A stretch of DNA of 64,000 nucleotides from Gammaproteobacteria bacterium (lineage in GTDB: Bacteria > Pseudomonadota > Gammaproteobacteria > JAABTG01). Below, in pieces: positions 25,649 through 35,714 of this stretch (position 1 is the stretch's first letter; each line of letters begins with the position of its first letter). Location of the stretch: NCBI GenBank assembly GCA_034522055.1, contig JAXHLS010000002.1:2995549-3059548 (forward strand), given 5' to 3'. The position numbers were made by a program, and so were the translations under genes. The notes under the pieces are model-generated. The model searched no databases, was not told where the DNA came from, and saw nothing but the letters and a program-made list of their open reading frames with translations.

Positions 25649-26911
25649 TCAGTGCAGGCCGCCGGCCGGCGGTGCCGTGGTCTGGGCGGCGGCCTGCATA
25701 TCCAGCAACTCCTCGTCGGCGCCGGCGGCCTGGGTGAGTTCCGCCACGTTGTCGCGGGCGAAGAAGCCATCGAAGTCGCCGAAGCGCTGCACGTACTCGA
25801 TGATGAGGGACGAGTGTTCCGAGGCGCTGGAGAAGATTTGCTTCAGGCCCTGCTCCTTGGAGCCGATGACGTCCAGCAGGAAACGGGTGCCCTGCTCCTC
25901 GATGTGGCGTACCACGTATTCGATGTTCTCCACCCCGCCCTGATCGCCGTCGCGCACCCCCACGGCGATGTGGTGCAGCCGCGGGCCGTAGTTGCGCACG
26001 AAGTTCTCCGTGGGGGAGGGCAGGCCGTCCAGATGATTGACGAAGTAGGGTGTGTTGTTGGCCGTGAACACCTTGGCGGGGCTGCGGGCCTCCTGGTGGA
26101 AATGGACGCTCTTGGTGACGTTGGTGGAGGAGTTCTGGTCGCGGATGTCGTAGGAGCCCCAGTAGTAGTAGCTGGACAGGGACAGCCACTCCAGGATGGC
26201 CACCTCGCGATTCTGGCTGTAGACCCGGGTCGCCAGGTGGTCCACCGGCAGGATGAGGCCGTCCAGGCCGAGGCGGCCCTGGAGGGCCTTGGCCTCTTCG
26301 TAGACGGCCTGGATGTCGTCGCGGATGCTGCTGATACCGAGGGCGTAGATGCGCCGCTGTTCCCCGGGGCGTTCCATGTAGGCCACGATGTTGTGGGTGT
26401 AGGGGGAGGGTTTGCTGACTGCCAGATTCCCCGGCAGTTCCAGGCGCCGCACCTCGTCGGCGGAGAAGAAGCGGAAGCCGCGCCCGGATTGGGCGGCCGC
26501 CACCTCGTGGAGGTTGGTGACCCGCAGGATCTCCCCCATGTAGCGGCTGTTGGGTTTGCGCGCGCCGATGGGATAGACCTCGTTGAGGCTGCGGAAGATG
26601 CCGCGGATGTTGGGGTCCTTCACCTCCCGCACCAGCAGGTCGGGGGAGTCCATGTCGATGCGCAGGACGTGGGTGAAGTGGGTCTCGCTCTCCAGGGTGA
26701 CCAGGTAATGGTAGGGCGTCATCAGGCACAGCTCGCCGATGTACTTGGCCGAGCGGCCCGGGTCCACGGTGAGCATCACCGCCTCCACCTCCCGGATGAG
26801 GTCGGTGAGGCCGCTGGCGTCGCGCTCGGCGAGGAGGCGCCCGAGGTAGTCCTCGAAAAAGGCGGAGTTCTCTTTGTCTCCGTTGCGGGGGAAGGTGCGG
26901 GAGTCGATCAC
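25649..26911 (-). CDS. VOC-superfamily (4-hydroxyphenylpyruvate dioxygenase-like) protein
   Basis: About 420 residues. The C-terminal half has the glyoxalase/HPPD pattern: a His in PRLHHIAVGV, then VRHIEEQGTRFL and, near the end, KQIFSSASEHSS and LIIEYVQRFGDFDGF with the usual metal Glu. The N-terminal half is unfamiliar. I prefer the GTG at 26911, with AAGGA upstream, over the longer ATG form at 27016, whose extra residues look non-coding. It precedes the large PEPCK-like gene by 169 bases on the same strand. True HPPD activity is doubtful because the tyrosine-pathway context is missing. Confidence 0.65.
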   Translation of the reverse strand: MIDSRTFPRNGDKENSAFFEDYLGRLLAERDASGLTDLIREVEAVMLTVDPGRSAKYIGELCLMTPYHYLVTLESETHFTHVLRIDMDSPDLLVREVKDPNIRGIFRSLNEVYPIGARKPNSRYMGEILRVTNLHEVAAAQSGRGFRFFSADEVRRLELPGNLAVSKPSPYTHNIVAYMERPGEQRRIYALGISSIRDDIQAVYEEAKALQGRLGLDGLILPVDHLATRVYSQNREVAILEWLSLSSYYYWGSYDIRDQNSSTNVTKSVHFHQEARSPAKVFTANNTPYFVNHLDGLPSPTENFVRNYGPRLHHIAVGVRDGDQGGVENIEYVVRHIEEQGTRFLLDVIGSKEQGLKQIFSSASEHSSLIIEYVQRFGDFDGFFARDNVAELTQAAGADEELLDMQAAAQTTAPPAGGLH

Positions 26912-27292
26912 GGGTCTGCGTCCTTGGCGTTGGGGTACCCGCAGGGGAAAGCAATCAGCCCCGCCAGCCGCCGGGACTCGCGGCGCGACGGCGGCCAGCT
27001 CGCTAGTTCCTTCCATTCGGTTCCCGAAGGTAAGCCGATGTCGCCGTTCCCTTGCATCCTCCCGGGGCAGAGGTCGGGGAAGATGCCCTATTCCCGGCGC
27101 ATGCCAGGCGGGGTCGGAAATCGGCGGGATTGGGGTGCTGCATCCACCGCCCCCGCAACGGCGGAACCGCTCTGCTTGTTCCGCCCTACAGCACCTGCCA
27201 GCATAGAGCGTAGCTGGCCGACCCCCGACCCCCGACCCCCGACCCTGACCCCCGATCCTGACCCCGATCCCCGATCCCGATTCCCGCCCCCC
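26912..27292. repeat. gene-free gap with a dispersed repeat and a simple tandem repeat
   Basis: At 27146-27189 lies an inverted copy of the GGCGGAACAAGCGCAGCGG family. From about 27220 to 27287 there is a degenerate 6-7-bp tandem array based on GACCCCC/GATCCCC. The array ends where the frame-broken part of the window begins (nadC stop codon at 27293). No gene is seen. Confidence 0.65.
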
Positions 27293-28162
27293 TCAGACGA
27301 AGCGCATGGACAGGTCCACGGCGTGAATGTGCTTGGTGATGCCCCCCACGGAGATGAAGTCCACGCCGCTGGCGGCGACGTCGGCGACGGTCTTGAAGGT
27401 TGACGTTTGCCCGAGGCCGCCGAGGGGGACGCGGCCGCCGGCTGACGGCCACCGGCGCGGGCCAGGTCCTCCACGGCGAAGGTCGTCGAACAGGACTCGG
27501 GGCCGGTCGACGTCGCTGGCCAGGGCCTCCCGCAACTGGGCCAGGTCCTCCACCTCCACCTCCACGGTGGTCTGGGTCGCTCGAGCTTGCGCCGGGCGTC
27601 AGCGAGCTCGCGGGGCCGATGGAGCCGGCGGTGGCGATGCGGTTCCTCGACGAGCACGGCGTCGTAGAGACCCATGCGGTGGCTGGGTGCCGCCGCCGCA
27701 GGCCACGGCGATTTCCCGGGCGGTGCGCAGGCCCGGCACCGGTGCTCTGCGGGTATCGAGGATGGGCACCGCCGCTGTCCCCGGCACCCCGCTTGACGTA
27801 GTGGCGGGCGACGGTGGCGGTGCCCGACAGGACGTTCGGAGGAAGGCGTTCCAGGCGCGGCGACGCTCGGCCGTGAGCAGGCGGCGGGCGCGGCCGATCC
27901 ACTGGTGCACAGCATCCGGTCGGGCCTGCACCACGTCGCCGTCCCGGGCCGTCCAGTTCACCTGGGCGGCGCCGTCGAGAGACCTGCAGGTAGCACCTTG
28001 TCGAACCACGGTCCGCCCGCCAGCACCGCGTGCTCGCGGCTGGTCACCACGGCCGAGGCGTCGTCATCCTCCGGCACCAGGGCGGCGGTGACGCTCGCTG
28101 CGCCCGATGTCCTCGGCCAGGGCGCGGGCGACGGTGTTACGGAGATTCGCGCGGGCGGGCAT
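27293..28162 (-). pseudogene. nadC: nicotinate-nucleotide pyrophosphorylase (frame-broken)
   Basis: NadC makes nicotinate mononucleotide from quinolinate and PRPP in NAD synthesis. Start ATG 28162 (MPARANLRNTVARAL) and stop 27293 are clear. In between the protein signal jumps frame many times: TWFDKV-like start, LDTRRAPVPGLR, HRMGLYDAVLVEE, VEVEVEDLAQL, VDFISVGGITKHI and DLSMRFV are all readable in different frames. The order and spacing are those of a full-length enzyme of about 285 residues. So many small indels in a conserved gene look like sequence error more than decay. Confidence 0.8.
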
Positions 28163-28228
28163 GGGGCTTCCTCGATGGGCGGGTCCGAATATCCCGTTCG
28201 GTCTTCGTGGCGTCACGGTCCCCGACAT

Positions 28229-29619
28229 CTACGGGCGTGTCTCATCCGAGCGCGCGGCGCGGTACTGGCGGGTGAGGCTGAATACCACCGGCGACAGCAG
28301 GGCCAGGGCGATGAGATTGGGTACGGCCATGAGGCCGTTCATGGCGTCCGCCAGCAGCCACAGCAGGTTCACCCCCTCGTTCTCACCGGCGGCCAGGGCC
28401 CCCAGGGGATGGCGACGATCCACAGCAGCCGGTAGGGCAGGATGACCCGCACGCCGAAGATGAACTCGGCGCAACGCTCGCCGCAGTAGCTCCAGCCGAG
28501 GATGGTGGTGAAGGCGAAGATGATGAGGCCGATGCTCACCACGTAGCGCCCCTCGGGGTAGCCCGGCGTCGAAGCGCCGCCGCAGACAGTGGGCCTCCGG
28601 CTCCACCGGTGATCCAGGCGCCGGAGATGACGATCACCAGGGCCGTCATGGTGCAGACGATGATGGTGTCGATGAAGGCGCCCAGCAGCCCGATGGCGCC
28701 CGTGCGCACCGGGTTCCCGGGCGCGCCGCGGCACGGCGATGGGGGCGCTCGCCGAGGCCGCGCCTCGTTGGAGAACACCCCGCGGGCGACGCCGACCGAC
28801 GGCCATCCAGACGCTGGCGCTGCGGAAGGCCGCTGCGCCGCCGCGGTGCCGGGCGAAGGCATCGCCTACGATCGGTCGGCGAGGGCGGCGGGTACCTGGT
28901 CCACCTGGAGCCCATGATGATCAGGCGCACAGGAAATAGGCGATGGCCATGAAGGGCGCACGGCCGCGCCGCCACCTCGGCGATGCGGGCGAACGCCGCC
29001 CAGGATCACCGCGCCCCGCGAGGACGGCCAGGAGGAGCCCGGTGACCCAGGTGGAGACATGGAAGTTGGCGGCCACGGCGCTCGGCCACCGAGTTGGACT
29101 GGATGGTGTTGCCGATGCCGAAGGCCGCCACCATGCCGAACACGGCGAACAGCAGGCCCAGCCACTGCCAGCGGTGCCGAAGGCCGTTCCTGACGTAGCA
29201 ACATGGGGCCGCCGCACATGCATGCCGGCGCCTCGTCGGTCTTCCCGGCAGCGGACCGCCAGCACCGGCCTCGGCGTACTCGGCGGCCACGCCGAGCAGG
29301 GCCGATGAGCCCACATCCAGAACACCGCCCCGGGGCCGCCGATGGCCGGATGGCCGCGGCGCACGCCGGCGATGTTGCCGGTGCCGATGGCGGCGGCCAG
29401 GGCGGTCATGAGGGCCTTGGAAGGGAGTGATGTCGCCCTCCTCGGCGGAGTGCCGGACTCCGCCACAGGCCGCGGCGATCCGCGCCGATGCCCGGCCGAC
29501 GGTCATGAAACGCAGGCCCACCGTCAGGTAGATGCCCACGCCGAGCAGCAGGGCCAGCATCGCGCGGCCCCCAGACGAAGCCCGACAGGATTCGAGCAGC
29601 GGGTTCGACGGTCTCCCAT
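28229..29619 (-). pseudogene. sodium:alanine (AGCS) symporter (frame-broken)
   Basis: The protein signal of a full-length symporter of about 460 residues is spread over all three frames. Seen are GVGIYLTVGLRFM (N-terminal helix), [11 protein letters not shown] (a family hallmark), [35 protein letters not shown] and, at the end, LTRQYRAARSDETRP before a TAG at 28229. The family imports alanine or glycine with sodium. Start is taken at ATG 29619. It lies directly upstream of nadC on the same strand. The number of indels is much higher than expected for a single inactivation event. Confidence 0.8.
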
Positions 29620-29816
29620 TGGCGGGTTCTCCCTTACCTCACGGACTGGATCGCTCACGCGTCGTCATCGCCCGGGCTCCGAGGCGCCCGGCGGCACCGT
29701 GGTCAACGACGACGCGCTCCGAAGGCACATCGCTGCCGCGCCGCGGCTCGAGGTCGGGTTCGATCCCGACCTTCGACTCCGCCGCCACGCACCTGGCGCC
29801 GGGCCAGCCACCCGCG

Positions 29817-30295
29817 GGCCGCTCGGGCTGAAGCCCGACCTGGAGGATCAGCGGCGGCCACCGCCTGTTCCTGTGGCACGGGCTGTAGGTCGGGTATCCA
29901 TCCCGACATTCAATCCGACCCGCACGCACCCCGTGCCGGGCCGAACCACCGCGCGGGCTGTCGGGCTGAAGCCCGACCTACAGAACATTTGCCACCGCCC
30001 TGTTCGGTGCACGGCACGTCGGTTGCTCTCGGCAACCGACATCCGTGCCGGCAAACCGCCAAGACTCCCGTCGGCTGCCGAGAGCCGACTGACAGCTTCT
30101 GCCCCCATATCCCCGCCCAACATGCCTTCACCCTGTCCTCTCTCCCCAGGGGAAATGGGAAGGGGTAAATGGGAAAAGATTACCATTCGTGCGTCGGCTC
30201 CGCTGACGCCGAAACGGGTGGATCCGGTGCGCCTTTTCAAACCGGCCCCTCATCCCCGATTCTTCTCCCTTTTCGCGTTGTTCTCGCGTCTTTCG
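29817..30295 (+). repeat. composite dispersed repeat, copy C (5' part)
   Basis: The gap after the symporter start holds palindromes at about 29826-29850, 29884-29912, 29959-29983, 30017-30040 and 30071-30095. The GGGGAAATGGGAAG block lies near 30150-30175, followed by the conserved CGCTGACGCCGAAACGGGTGG linker region and the TTTTCGCG...GTCTTTCG module. The module stops at 30295, where a group II intron begins. The rest of the same repeat (CGGTTACGCTTTT and a GTCGGG palindrome) resumes at 31138. Confidence 0.85.
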
Positions 30296-31137
30296 GTGGC
30301 GCCAGGCAAAGCCTGGGAAAGGAGGAAAGAGAGTATCTGAGGAATGAAACGGCTTGAAACGGTTCCACCGTGCACCGTCGGTGTAAGTCCTGAAACCGGT
30401 AAGGCAGACCCGCCACCGGAAACTCTGAGCGTCGCGCGGGCTGGGGGCGACCCGTTCGCCGCGAAGCGTACACAGGGGGTGTGCAGGCCGCGTGATAGAG
30501 CCTCGAAAGGCGCAGCGTGGGGCCGACGCTTTCGAAGGGGCGGGAGGCAACAGGGTGCGGACTGAGTGGGTCGGGTCGTGCTCCCCGCCGGGGTCGGAGA
30601 GCAGGGCATGTACACAAGGGTCACCCAGGAACCTGGGAGGGCTCATGCGCTCCTTGCGGATAGTGCGATGCGGGCGTCGCCTAAGAAAAGGCCCCGGAAC
30701 GACCACCCGAGGGGTGCCGGGCGGGTGGACGCGAAGACGGCACGACGCAAGGTACCGCCAAGCGAAGGCAACGAAGTGCGGCGGGATGGCGGATGAGCAA
30801 TCGGAGTCGGCGGATAGGACCCGATGAGCGTGGGGGAAACTCACCCGAGAGGACCCACGGGAGGGAAGCGGCCGACCGGCGCAGACAGCTTCTCGGAGGG
30901 ACAGATGACGCGGACATCGAGCCGCGAGATCATCCCAACGCGACAACGGAAGCGCGCGGAACTGGCGAGCGCAGCCCGGGGCAGGTGGGCCATGCCCATC
31001 CGAGGGTCTGTCTCTGACGAGCGGGGTACGTGGTGTACGCCACGTAGCGTTTGCTACATCGAGGAGCCGGATGCCTTAATTGGGCACGTCCGGATTCGCG
31101 GGAGCTGCGGGTGAGCAATCACCCGTGGCCACCCGAC
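30296..31137 (+). ncRNA. ORF-less group II intron, copy 1
   Basis: An 842-base self-splicing-type element with no reverse transcriptase gene. The 5' end is GTGGCGCC (copy 2 has the canonical GTGCG). Domain V is 31064-31097: GAGCCGG opens it with the AGC catalytic triad, and GCACGTCCGG carries the usual two-base bulge. A domain VI hairpin follows, and the element ends in CCCGAC. Removing it joins TTTCG to CGGTTACG, exactly the uninterrupted repeat at 14091-14103 and 2599-2611. The last six 5'-exon bases CTTTCG (30290-30295) are complementary to CGAAAG at 30504-30509, a good EBS1 candidate. Splicing and mobility would need a maturase encoded elsewhere. Open frames within it are not conserved between the two copies. 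Confidence 0.88.
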
Positions 31138-31316
31138 CGGTTACGCTTTTAGTGGGTGTCGGGTGAAGCCCGACCTACAAGGATCAGCCGCCGCCTGTTC
31201 CTGTGGCACGGCTGTAGTGTCGGGATTCATCCCGACATTCAATCCCACCCCACGCACCCCGTGCCGGGCCACTCCTTCCTGACCTTTTCCCTTTTCGTGT
31301 TGTTTCGCGTCTTTCG
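31138..31316 (+). repeat. dispersed repeat between the two group II introns
   Basis: It starts as the 3' exon of intron 1 (CGGTTACGCTTTT), goes through GTCGGG palindromes at about 31157-31183 and 31211-31238, and ends with another CCTTTTCCCTTTTCG ... GTCTTTCG module at 31316. That module is the 5' exon of intron 2. Two adjacent repeat copies therefore each received an intron at the same position. Confidence 0.8.
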
Positions 31317-32955
31317 GTGCGCCAGGCAAAGCCTGGGAAAGGAGGAAAGAAGTATCGAGGAATGAAACGACTTGAAACCTTTCACCTTACATTTCGCGCC
31401 CCGCGACGAAGTTTTTCCGAATTACTTGGTTGGCGCGAAGGCGTATGAATGTAGGGTGGATGGTGCATGGATTTGTGTGGCAACTCAATGGCTTGTCGAT
31501 CAACTCGTTATGGCCCGATCAAAATTTTAGTAGGCAAGGGCGCGGGGAAGCGGCACGCTATGGGCTCAAACCAACGCCTGTGCCCATAGCCGATGAACGA
31601 TCTCGATACCCGGACCCAACAAGTCGATGCGATGCCGCTGCTCAAGCACGCCATGCAGGAACTCCAGCTCTATGCGCTGTTCGACAAGTACGTCCCCAAT
31701 GACACGAATGCCGAAATCGAACCGGCGCAGGTGCTGTGCATGGTGCTCACGAACATCCTGCACGCCCCGACGCCGCTGTACCACATCCCACAGTGGCTGG
31801 AGCCCTTTACGGATGGATTGGGCGAGCCGGGAACGCAGGCGCAGAAGTACAACGACGACCGCAGCGCGCGGGTGCTCGACAAGCTATTCGATGCCGATCG
31901 GCTCCTGCTCACGGAGCTGAGCGCACGGGTCATTAAGGTCCACCAACTCGAAAACCGAGCGCTGGCACAACGACACCACCAGCGTGACCCTCACGGGCGC
32001 CTACGAGACCCCAATCCCGATGCGCTCATCCCCCGCCACGGCTACAACAAAGACCACCGGCCAGACTGCAAGCAGATCGCCTTCGGCCTGAACGTCACCG
32101 CCGACGGCCATGTGCCGCCACTGCACTGGGAAGACGGCAACCGCAGCGACGCCACCACCCATCAGACCAACTGGCAGGCGCTACGCCAGCTGCTCGGCCG
32201 CAGCGACTTCATCGACGTCGCCGACAGAAAGCTCTGCGCCCAGGACAACCTCGACCGCATCGCCCAACACGGCGGGCAGTTCATCACCGTCATGCCCCGG
32301 AACTTCAAGCCCGTCACCGCCTTCCTCGAGCAGATCCGGCGAGGAACCCACATCCCCTGGCAACAGCAGCTGAGCCGCCCCAATCCGCGCAAGAAAGGCG
32401 ACGAACAACACGATCGCCGGTTCCAGGCCCCACAGCTGGCAGGGCCATCGCATCGTGTGGGTCCACACCGAGAGCAAAGCCGCCTGGAACGAGGCAATCG
32501 TGATCGGACCCTCGACAAGGCCGAACAGGCGCCAACCGAACTGGCCGGCAAGCTCGGCCGGCATCGACTCAAGTCCCGGCAGGCCATCGAAAAGGCCGGC
32601 GACAAGGCGCTCGGCAGCGCCCATCCCGACATCGACGCGCAGCTGAGCGAGCACCACCGCTCCGAAAAGGGTGAAAGTCGGCCCGGACGCCCCGGCCCCA
32701 ACAGCCGGCACGAAACCCGCGAGCACGTCACCTTCGAGCTGCACTGGCAGCGCAACGACCGCGCCATCGCCGCCGCCCGGCGCACCGACGGACTGTTCCC
32801 GCTGCTGCACAATACCGACCTATCTCCCGAGGAGGTCTTCCTCGCCTACAAGGACCAACCCCATCTGGAGAAGCGCTTCAGCGCCGGAAGACCGTCTTGC
32901 AGGTCGCCCGGTATTCAAAAATAACCCGCGCATCGAGGCCATGCTCCTGATATGG

Positions 32956-34471
32956 ATTGACCTGTCAACTACTGGCACTGGTTCTTCATCTTTGTGTTTC
33001 CCGTCAATGGTTTCAGTTCAGGACACGGAAGGCGTTTAGCGACGGTGGATCACTCTGATATGCGTGGGTTGGTTACCGACCGGACTTCACTGCGTCGCGG
33101 AGCTGCCCTTCTCTACGGTCGAGGGTCTGCCCTCCCGCAAGAGGACGCCACATAGGAGCGCCAGGGGTTCTCCTCACCGGCCTCCCATACCCTGAACCCA
33201 AACCACTGACGGGCACGACATCAGGCCAGCTGCCTCGACTGGCGTGCGGCCTGCCCATGACCTCGCAGGCGATCGCCCAGATAAAGCCGGCCAGTTCCCG
33301 TGCCACGGCGCTGGTCACCCGGTTCTTCTCCTTGCCGGCCCGCATCAGGGCCTGGTAGCGCCCGCACAGGCGTTTCTGCGCCGCCCAGGCAATGGCCTGC
33401 ACCGCCGGCGAGGTTTGCTCGGCCCGTCGCTCGATGCACCGCGTCTGTGCGCGCCGGGAAGCGAGTAGTTCCAAGCGGCCTCCGTCAGCACCCGGCGCAC
33501 ATGGCCGTTGCCGGTGCGGGTGATGCTGCCCTGGCGCCGCGACCCGCCGCTGGAGTGCTCGCTCGGCACCAGTCCCAGATAGGCCATCAGCTGGCGTGGG
33601 CGAGTCGAAGCGGGTGATGTCACCCAACTCCGCCAGCGTCGTCATGGCCGTGATGAGACTGACCCCGCGCAAGCGCCATCAGGGCCTCTACCACCGGCGC
33701 GCAGAGACCAGCTCTTCAGCGCCCGGCGCATCTGCGCCTCCAGTGTCGTGCCACCCGCCGCTGGGCGACCTTGACAGCCTCGATGTACTCCTGCAGCACG
33801 ATCTGCTGCACGGGCGTATCGGATTTCGACCGCGCTCCAGCCAGCGCAAATGCGCCTGGGTCCAGCGGCTCGTCCCTTCGCGATACACCTGCCCGTGGCG
33901 CAGCAGGAAAGCGCCCAGCCGCTGGCGGGCCTTGCAGCTCCGAGCGACTTCATGTCGTCACGGGCCCGGGTCAGATCGCGCATGGCTTCCTGCTCCAGTG
34001 TCCGGCACCCACACCGCCGTCAGCTCGCCCGGCCGGTGCAGCCGCGCCAGGCATCAGCGCATCGCGCCGGTCCGTCTTCAGCCGCTCCCCGCCTTGCGCG
34101 GAATCAACGACGGGGCCACCACCGTCGCACTCGTGACCCAACGGCCGTCAGAGTCACGGTACAGCCCGTAACCGCAGGGCCCCGCCTCATAACAGAAGCT
34201 CAGCACCTCACCATCCGGACTCAGCCTGCTTCACCAGCTTTGTCACCGCCGCCGCCGTAGGCCCAATCGTCCCCACGGTACACCGGCTCGCCCCGTCCCC
34301 AACCCGCCACCGCGACCGCAATGCTGTCCCTTGTGTACATCTAATCCCACGTAATCACTGGTAAACTCGTTCACGACCTGCCCCTCGATTATGGCTCTGT
34401 GCTAAATGTTCCCAACCCCAAACATAACCCACGTATTCGAGGTTGCGACCAATCCACAAGGTTCGCCGTGG
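32956..34471 (-). mobile_element. IS110-family insertion sequence nested in the IS1634 transposase gene
   Basis: The segment of about 1.5 kb interrupts the IS1634 transposase gene between TGG (32953-32955) and TTC (34472). A TGG also stands at 34469-34471, so a 3-base duplication is possible. No long terminal inverted repeats are seen, as is usual for IS110 members. The transposase gene fills most of it on the minus strand. Confidence 0.78.
33073..34374 (-). pseudogene. IS110-family DEDD transposase (frame-broken)
   Basis: From a GTG at 34374 the N terminus reads VNEFTSDYVGLDVHKG, the RuvC-like start of IS110 transposases. The C-terminal Transposase_20 (helix-hairpin-helix) region is clear in LMAYLGLVPSEHSSGG, GSITRTGNGHVRR and AWNY, with the catalytic-Ser context of the family. 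Frames change several times between, so the gene is not translatable as written. The terminal stop is uncertain; 33073 is the end of the last in-frame stretch. Confidence 0.78.
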
Positions 34472-35714
34472 TTCGTCGCCTCGATGCTGCTGAGCCTCAT
34501 CGAACGCAAAATCCGGGCCCAGATGCATGAGCACAATATCAGCGCCACCCATCCGCTTCTTCACGGCTGAAGACCAAGGCGCCGACCTGGCGGGTGATCC
34601 GTCGTTTCTTCGAGGGCATCAACCTCAGCACCATCCTTCAAGACGGCAGCCCCATCCGCTCCACCCTCAAGGGGCTCACACCCTTGCACGAGCAGGTCTT
34701 GAGAAGACGTCGTTGATTTCCTGATAACGTCTATCGACAACTCCGCGACGGATGGTGGAACTTCGCTCCCTCATAACTCCCGGTACAGCGATTACGCCAA
34801 CGCTTCTTTAAAAATCCGTCCGAAATCCGAAATCCGCAAACTCCTGAAATAACTCGCGCGAAATGTAACGACTTGCAACCTTCGTTGTGACCCCGTCGGC
34901 GCGCAAGTCCCGAACCGGTAAGGCCGGATCCCGCGACCGGAACCGAGTGTTGCGTGGATTGGGGGCGCCCCCGTTCGGCGAAGCGTACACCAGGGGGTGT
35001 GCAGGCCGTGTGATAGAGCCTCGAAAGGCGCAAATGTGGGGCCGACGCTTCTCGAAGTGACGGAAGGCAACAGGGTGCGGACCGAGTGGGTCGGGTCCGC
35101 GCTCCCCACCGGGGTCGGAGGGGCAGGGCGTGTACACGAGGGGTCACCCAGGAACCTGGAGAGGGCTCCATGCGCTCCTTGCGCGTAGTGCGATGCGGGC
35201 GTCGCATGAGATAGTGCCCCAGGAACGACCACCGAGGGGTGCCGGGCGTGGTGGACGCGAAGACGCTGCACGACGCAAGGTACCGCCAAGCGAAGGCAAC
35301 GAAGTGCGGCGGGATGGCGGATGAGCATTCGGAGTCGGCGGATAGTACCGATGAGCGTGGGGAACTCACACCGAGAGGACCCCACGGGAGGAAGCGGCCG
35401 GCCGGTGCAGACAGCTTCGGGAGGGACAGATGACGCAGACATCGAGCCGCGAGGAATCATCCCGAACGCGACAACGGGAAGTGCGTGGCACCGGCGAGCG
35501 CAGCCCGGGCAGGTGGGCCATGCCCATCCGAGGGCCTGTCTTGACCAGCGGGTACGTGGCGGTACGCCACGTAGCGTTTGCTACATCGAGGAGCCGGATG
35601 CCTTAATTGGGCACGTCCGGATTCTGTGGGAGCCGCGGGCGAAGCAATCACCCGTGGCCACCCGACCGGTTACGCTTTTAGCAGGTCCGGATCATTCCTA
35701 CAGGAGCAATCGTT

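Larger units (their letters stand above)
31593..34717 (+). pseudogene. IS1634-family transposase, broken and split by IS110-type element
   Basis: The 5' part runs from ATG 31593 (MNDLDTRTQQVDAM) through a DUF4277-like N-terminal domain (LYALFDKYV, ILHAPTPLYHIPQW) and the DDE region. It changes frame near 31940, 32380 and 32885 and breaks at 32955 within EAMLLIW. The 3' part resumes at 34472 with FVASMLLSLIERKIR and ends at a TGA at 34715-34717 after a further frame change near 34568. Joining LLIW to FVASML restores the family sequence, which fixes the inner insertion point. The product cannot be functional as written. Confidence 0.82.
31387..34868 (+). mobile_element. IS1634-family insertion sequence, itself interrupted
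   Basis: Terminal inverted repeats TTACATTTCGCG (31387-31398) and CGCGAAATGTAA (34857-34868) are perfect over 12 bases. Subtracting the inner IS110-type element leaves about 2.0 kb, normal for IS1634 relatives. Just outside both ends an imperfect direct repeat of roughly 15-20 bases (CGACTTG.AACCTT) looks like a long target duplication, as reported for some members of this family. It carries the transposase described separately. Confidence 0.82.
31317..35666 (+). ncRNA. ORF-less group II intron, copy 2, split by an insertion sequence
   Basis: The intron begins with canonical GTGCGCCAGG at 31317 and ends in CCCGAC at 35666, followed by CGGTTACGCTTTT. The first about 70 bases (31317-31386) and the remainder (34869-35666) are separated by the IS1634-type element. 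Domain V is 35591-35624 and identical to copy 1. IBS1 CTTTCG (31311-31316) again matches EBS1 CGAAAG (35022-35027). Apart from scattered substitutions and one- to two-base indels the two copies agree over their whole length. As it stands this copy cannot fold unless the insertion is removed. Confidence 0.87.

Noticed and set aside
30728-30733. ACGCGA as EBS2 pairing with TCGCGT upstream of the intron
   Set aside because: The complementarity exists in both copies, but the position downstream of EBS1 is not where EBS2 is expected, so it is not counted as evidence.
30128-31118. Open frames inside the group II intron copies, including a possible MTRTSS or MTQTSS start
   Set aside because: The translated products diverge between the two copies by frame, while the RNA-level landmarks are conserved. 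No reverse transcriptase motif is present.
34355-34564. 69-residue minus-strand frame next to the IS110 element
   Set aside because: It spans the junction of the two insertion sequences and is antisense to the IS1634 transposase C terminus.
30296-35666. RNase P RNA, tmRNA or a riboswitch as the identity of the two about 0.8-kb elements
   Set aside because: They lack the signature sequences of those RNAs, and domain V plus exact repeat restoration fits a group II intron.
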